Below, one piece after another: positions 6,410 to 8,313 of a DNA stretch of 8,313 nt. The notes under the pieces were generated by a model that saw only the letters and a program-made list of their open reading frames with translations, searched no databases and had not been told where the DNA came from. Source of the DNA: an uncultured Clostridium sp. (GTDB lineage Bacteria; Bacillota; Clostridia; TANB77; CAG-508); contig CAMGAZ010000056.1 in the NCBI GenBank assembly GCA_946008205.1, positions 1-8,313 of the forward strand, given 5' to 3'. Position 1 is the first letter of the stretch. Each line of letters begins with the position of its first letter. The position numbers and the translations under genes were made by a program.

Positions 6410-6848
6410 CTACTCAATCCTATCGCCCAACTTCTCATTAACCAGCTTCTGCAGTTCCCCTTTTTCTGCCCACGGCAGGGTGTCCACAGCAAAGAAGTTT
6501 CGTCTAGAAATCTGGTTAGCACCTTCATCAAAGCCAAAGATGTAGGACATAGCGATATCAAAAATGATCTGAGTGGGAGCAAAGCCAAATACCTGGCACT
6601 CCAAGATATGCTTTATCCGCTCCATATCATCTGGATATAGACTCTTCATCAGAGGATTACGATAAAGCCTTTTAACTATTTCCGTAATATAAAGGCCTGA
6701 CTTCATGTAAATGACTATAATCATCCGTTGCACAAATGATATTTTTACCAGTCGAGCGATCCTTTAAAAGGCCTGCTAAAATTTCCGGCTGTAGCTCTAT
6801 AATATTGTTTTCCTCCACGTCCACAGGAGCTATTTTATCCAAACACAT
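6410..6848 (-). pseudogene. Remnant of restriction-modification methyltransferase gene(s), frameshifted deletion fusion
   Basis: Two overlapping minus-strand frames each carry a piece of an R-M protein. Frame 1 (6848-6672, 58 codons, ATG after AAGGGG) reads MCLDKIAPVD, then IIELQPEILAGLLKDRSTG and KNIICATDDYS, like the N-terminus of the restriction subunit M family, where the block LLKDRTTGKNIIWATDDY is typical. It then runs out in a short unrelated tail and TAA. Frame 2 (coding sense from about 6706 to the TAG at 6410) reads KSGLYITEIVKRLY, HILECQVFGFAPTQIIFDIA, YIFGFDE and ISRRNFFAVDTLPWAEKGEL, like the SAM-binding motif I region (D-x-A-C-K-S-G) of N6-adenine methylases of R-M systems, with the leading D-x-A-C missing. 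No catalytic NPPY is present. The pieces are probably the ends of an internal deletion in one or two adjacent R-M genes, so the product is inactive. A 107-aa ORF from GTG at 6733 could still be translated. Confidence 0.7.
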
Positions 6849-7165
6849 AGTATCCCCTTCGCTAATCTTTATCTTTTCCTTCTAGTTGTAAATTAGCTAT
6901 GTTATTACTCGTTTATTACGTATTCACGCCATAATACCATGTTAGAAATTCTAGAAAAGGTATAAATATCCTGCAAAACAGGGAAAAATATTATAGGCCA
7001 CGCTCACTCACTCCCCTCTCACGCCCTCAAATTTCGTTTCTGAACGTCGCAAGGTGTCAGCGAGAATAGGTTACCCTCACAAGTGCAATAGCAAGTGCTA
7101 TGAGCCAACCATGGCCCTTCTACGGCCTATTTAATAACTCTTCGCCTAATACTGCAGACATTTTA

Positions 7166-7306
7166 GCCAAAAATGTGATGAAGACTCAGTGTTACTTTCT
7201 CATTTTGGGGCCAGCTTACACCTATTATACCAAATCGCTTAGACAGACGGGTGTCCATCTTCTCCGCCCACCGTACAGAGAAAGAGAAAAATATTTTAGC
7301 AATTCT
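7166..7306 (-). promoter_or_regulatory. Promoter-like control block, copy B
   Basis: Ungapped homologue of 5110-5250. It has CAGTGTTACTTT at 7187-7198 and GTCCATCTTCTCC at 7253-7265, spaced as in copy A, then a matching A-rich tract. In the diverged centre the minus strand has a perfect TATAAT (7229-7224) preceded by TTTGG; TGGACA (7257-7252) lies 22 bases upstream, too far for an ordinary -35. It points toward the R-M remnant 320-380 bases downstream, so it may have driven the lost R-M gene and, through it, the TerB_N gene. Confidence 0.45.
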
Positions 7307-7423
7307 TCACGCAAAAAACCGCAAACACTGTGCCAACCGCAGGACATTTCTTTCTGTCCACTGTATGGCTACAAATATAGTATATTTTTACGGATAACCT
7401 GTAGTTACCGAAAAGAATGTTCG

Positions 7424-7595
7424 TTATAAATTACAAAATAGCGCTTTGGGCGTTTTTATGATTTTATCAGTTATAACTGACAAAATTGGCGATTTCAAGG
7501 ATTTTATCAGTTATAGATTATAAAACTAGTGATTTCTAGGATTTTATAAGTTATATCTGACGAAATCCCCTTTCCTTATTGTGTTTCAGTTATAA
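7424..7595. repeat. Array of five TTATAA-centred palindromic sites, about 40-bp period
   Basis: The best unit holds a perfect 14-bp palindrome, TCAGTTATAACTGA (7467-7480), inside a 26-bp near-palindrome (7461-7486) with one mismatched pair. Similar units recur: their TTATA cores start at 7424, 7471, 7511, 7551 and 7590, spacings of 47, 40, 40 and 39 bases. Units at 7461, 7501 and 7541 also share the 40-bp frame ATTTTAT(C/A)AGTTATA. The outer units are more diverged. A 40-bp step is close to four helical turns, placing the sites on one face of the DNA, as expected for cooperative binding by a regulator. They lie only upstream of the ATPase gene. Confidence 0.7.
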
Positions 7596-7607
7596 AAATG
7601 CTATACT
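7579..7607 (+). promoter_or_regulatory. Sigma-70-type promoter of the ATPase gene with operator half-site in the spacer
   Basis: TTGTGT (7579-7584) and TATACT (7602-7607) are separated by exactly 17 bases. The spacer contains TCAGTTATA (7586-7594), the half-site of the upstream palindromes, so a protein bound there would cover the promoter. Transcription should start near 7614, leaving a leader of about 25 bases with the AGGAGG ribosome-binding site. Confidence 0.65.
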
Positions 7608-7638
7608 TTTTGTATGATGGAAAGGAGGCACTTCTTTC

Positions 7639-8313
7639 ATGATTAAAAGAGAAATGTATATGAAACGCATCCGCCCCTTTATCGGAACGGATTTAATAAA
7701 GGTTATGACCGGTATCAGGCGTTGCGGCAAGTCCGTAATGCTAGAGCTGATCAAGCAAGAGCTCATAGAAAGCGGTATCAAGCCAAAGCAATTTATTTCT
7801 ATCAATTTTGAGGATATGAATTACGCCCATCTGCAAACTGCCCAGGCCCTGCACGAGGCAATTACTAAGCTAGCAGCAGGTATTGAAGGCAAGGTGTATC
7901 TTTTCTTTGATGAAATTCAAGAGGTAGAGGGCTGGGAAAAATGCATTAATTCTTTCCGTGTATCACTAGATTGCGATATCTACATTACAGGCTCCAATGC
8001 CAAACTATTATCGGGCGAGCTTGCGACATATCTTGGTGGTCGTTATGTAGAATTCATCATCTATCCATTTTCCTTTGCCGAGTTTTTGGAATTATACGGA
8101 ACAATCACTCCAGATGAATCAATTCCAAAATGCTTTCAAAAGTATCTTATCTCCGGCGGCATGCCTTATCTCGCAAATATTAGATATGCCGATGCTCCTA
8201 CTAAACAATATCTCCACGATTTGTTTAATTCGGTTCAATTGAAGGATATTGTGAAACGTAATAAGATTAGGGATGTGGATTTACTAGAGCGTGTCATTGC
8301 TTACTTTATTGGT
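7639..8313 (+). CDS. AAA_14/DUF4143-family ATP-binding protein, 3' end outside window
   Basis: The first 225 codons of a P-loop ATPase; the frame is open at the window edge, and the family usually runs to about 370-430 residues. Walker A is GIRRCGKS (25-32), Walker B is VYLFFDEIQ (86-94), sensor 1 is YITGSNAKLL (115-124), followed by the family signature GGRYVEFIIYPFSFAEFLEL (133-152). From about residue 165, the ISGGMPYL stretch marks the beginning of the DUF4143 part. The ATG at 7639 lies 10 bases after AGGAGG. These ATPases are very common and often multi-copy in anaerobic bacteria and archaea; their substrate is unknown, and mobile-element or toxin-antitoxin-like roles have been suggested. 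It is transcribed away from the helicase operon and has its own promoter and palindrome array, so it is probably an independent unit. Confidence 0.92.
   Translation, partial: MIKREMYMKRIRPFIGTDLIKVMTGIRRCGKSVMLELIKQELIESGIKPKQFISINFEDMNYAHLQTAQALHEAITKLAAGIEGKVYLFFDEIQEVEGWEKCINSFRVSLDCDIYITGSNAKLLSGELATYLGGRYVEFIIYPFSFAEFLELYGTITPDESIPKCFQKYLISGGMPYLANIRYADAPTKQYLHDLFNSVQLKDIVKRNKIRDVDLLERVIAYFIG

Larger units (their letters stand above)
6849..7638. other. Long intergenic region without a convincing gene
   Basis: About 790 bases between the R-M remnant and the ATPase gene. It holds copy B of the control block, the palindrome array and the ATPase promoter. The plus-strand frame open at 7100-7429 has no ribosome-binding site and an untypical composition, so I do not call it. 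On the minus strand, a stop-broken frame near 7161-7050 reads MSAVLGEELL, then after a TAG KGHGWLIALAIALVRV; this may be a decayed small gene or part of an interspersed element. A small inverted repeat, ATAGCA and TGCTAT, lies near 7088-7101. I see nothing else I can name. Confidence 0.5.

Noticed and set aside
6397..6588. 63-aa minus-strand ORF
   Set aside because: It is a shadow frame within the R-M remnant; the other frame has clear methyltransferase similarity.
5110..7306. Insertion sequence or integron cassette bounded by the two repeats
   Set aside because: No transposase or integrase lies between them, and no target-site duplication or terminal inverted repeats are visible; kept only as a possible recombination cassette.
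7100..7429. 109-aa plus-strand ORF as a gene
   Set aside because: It overlaps the conserved control block, has no ribosome-binding site, and shows no recognisable protein pattern.
7461..7570. CRISPR array
   Set aside because: The 40-bp units are contiguous diverged copies with no unique spacers between identical repeats, and no cas genes are present.

Overview
The window is AT-rich bacterial DNA with strong Shine-Dalgarno sites (AAGGGG- or GGAGG-type) and frequent GTG/TTG starts. This suggests a Firmicute-type anaerobe (Clostridia or Negativicutes); that placement is a guess from style, not from a marker gene. No rRNA, tRNA, integrase, transposase or CRISPR array is visible. The content looks like an accessory or defence island.

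Layout. (1) 1-172: a possible truncated membrane ORF on the minus strand. (2) 173-5083: a minus-strand operon-like series of six ORFs: a 164-aa beta-rich protein, a 74-aa protein, a 186-aa and a 128-aa ORF separated only by an in-frame TGA, a 331-aa protein, and a 663-aa RecQ-like helicase that lacks the RecQ zinc-binding cysteines and carries a C-terminal PD-(D/E)XK-like nuclease domain. The helicase starts at a TTG overlapping the end of the 331-aa gene by 8 bases. I recognise only the helicase. (3) 5084-5433: a gene-free control region holding a promoter-like block, an unusual pseudoknot-capable terminator and a hairpin. (4) 5434-6354: a TerB_N-domain protein. (5) 6410-6848: a two-frame wreck of a restriction-modification (R-M) methyltransferase locus. 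(6) 6849-7638: a long gene-free stretch with a second copy of the promoter-like block, exactly 2,056 bp from the first, and an array of TCAGTTATAACTGA-type palindromes. (7) 7639 onwards: the plus-strand start of an AAA_14/DUF4143 ATPase whose promoter contains the last palindrome half-site.

Interpretation. The best candidate for an undescribed system is the minus-strand operon: helicase-nuclease plus the 331-aa protein plus three or four small unknown proteins, possibly working with the adjacent TerB_N protein. TerB_N proteins, helicases and R-M genes co-occur in Ter-linked DNA-processing and anti-phage clusters (the Shango system combines a TerB protein, an ATPase and a helicase), but the gene set here is not one I can match. 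The role is inferred from domains and neighbourhood; nothing here demonstrates phage defence.
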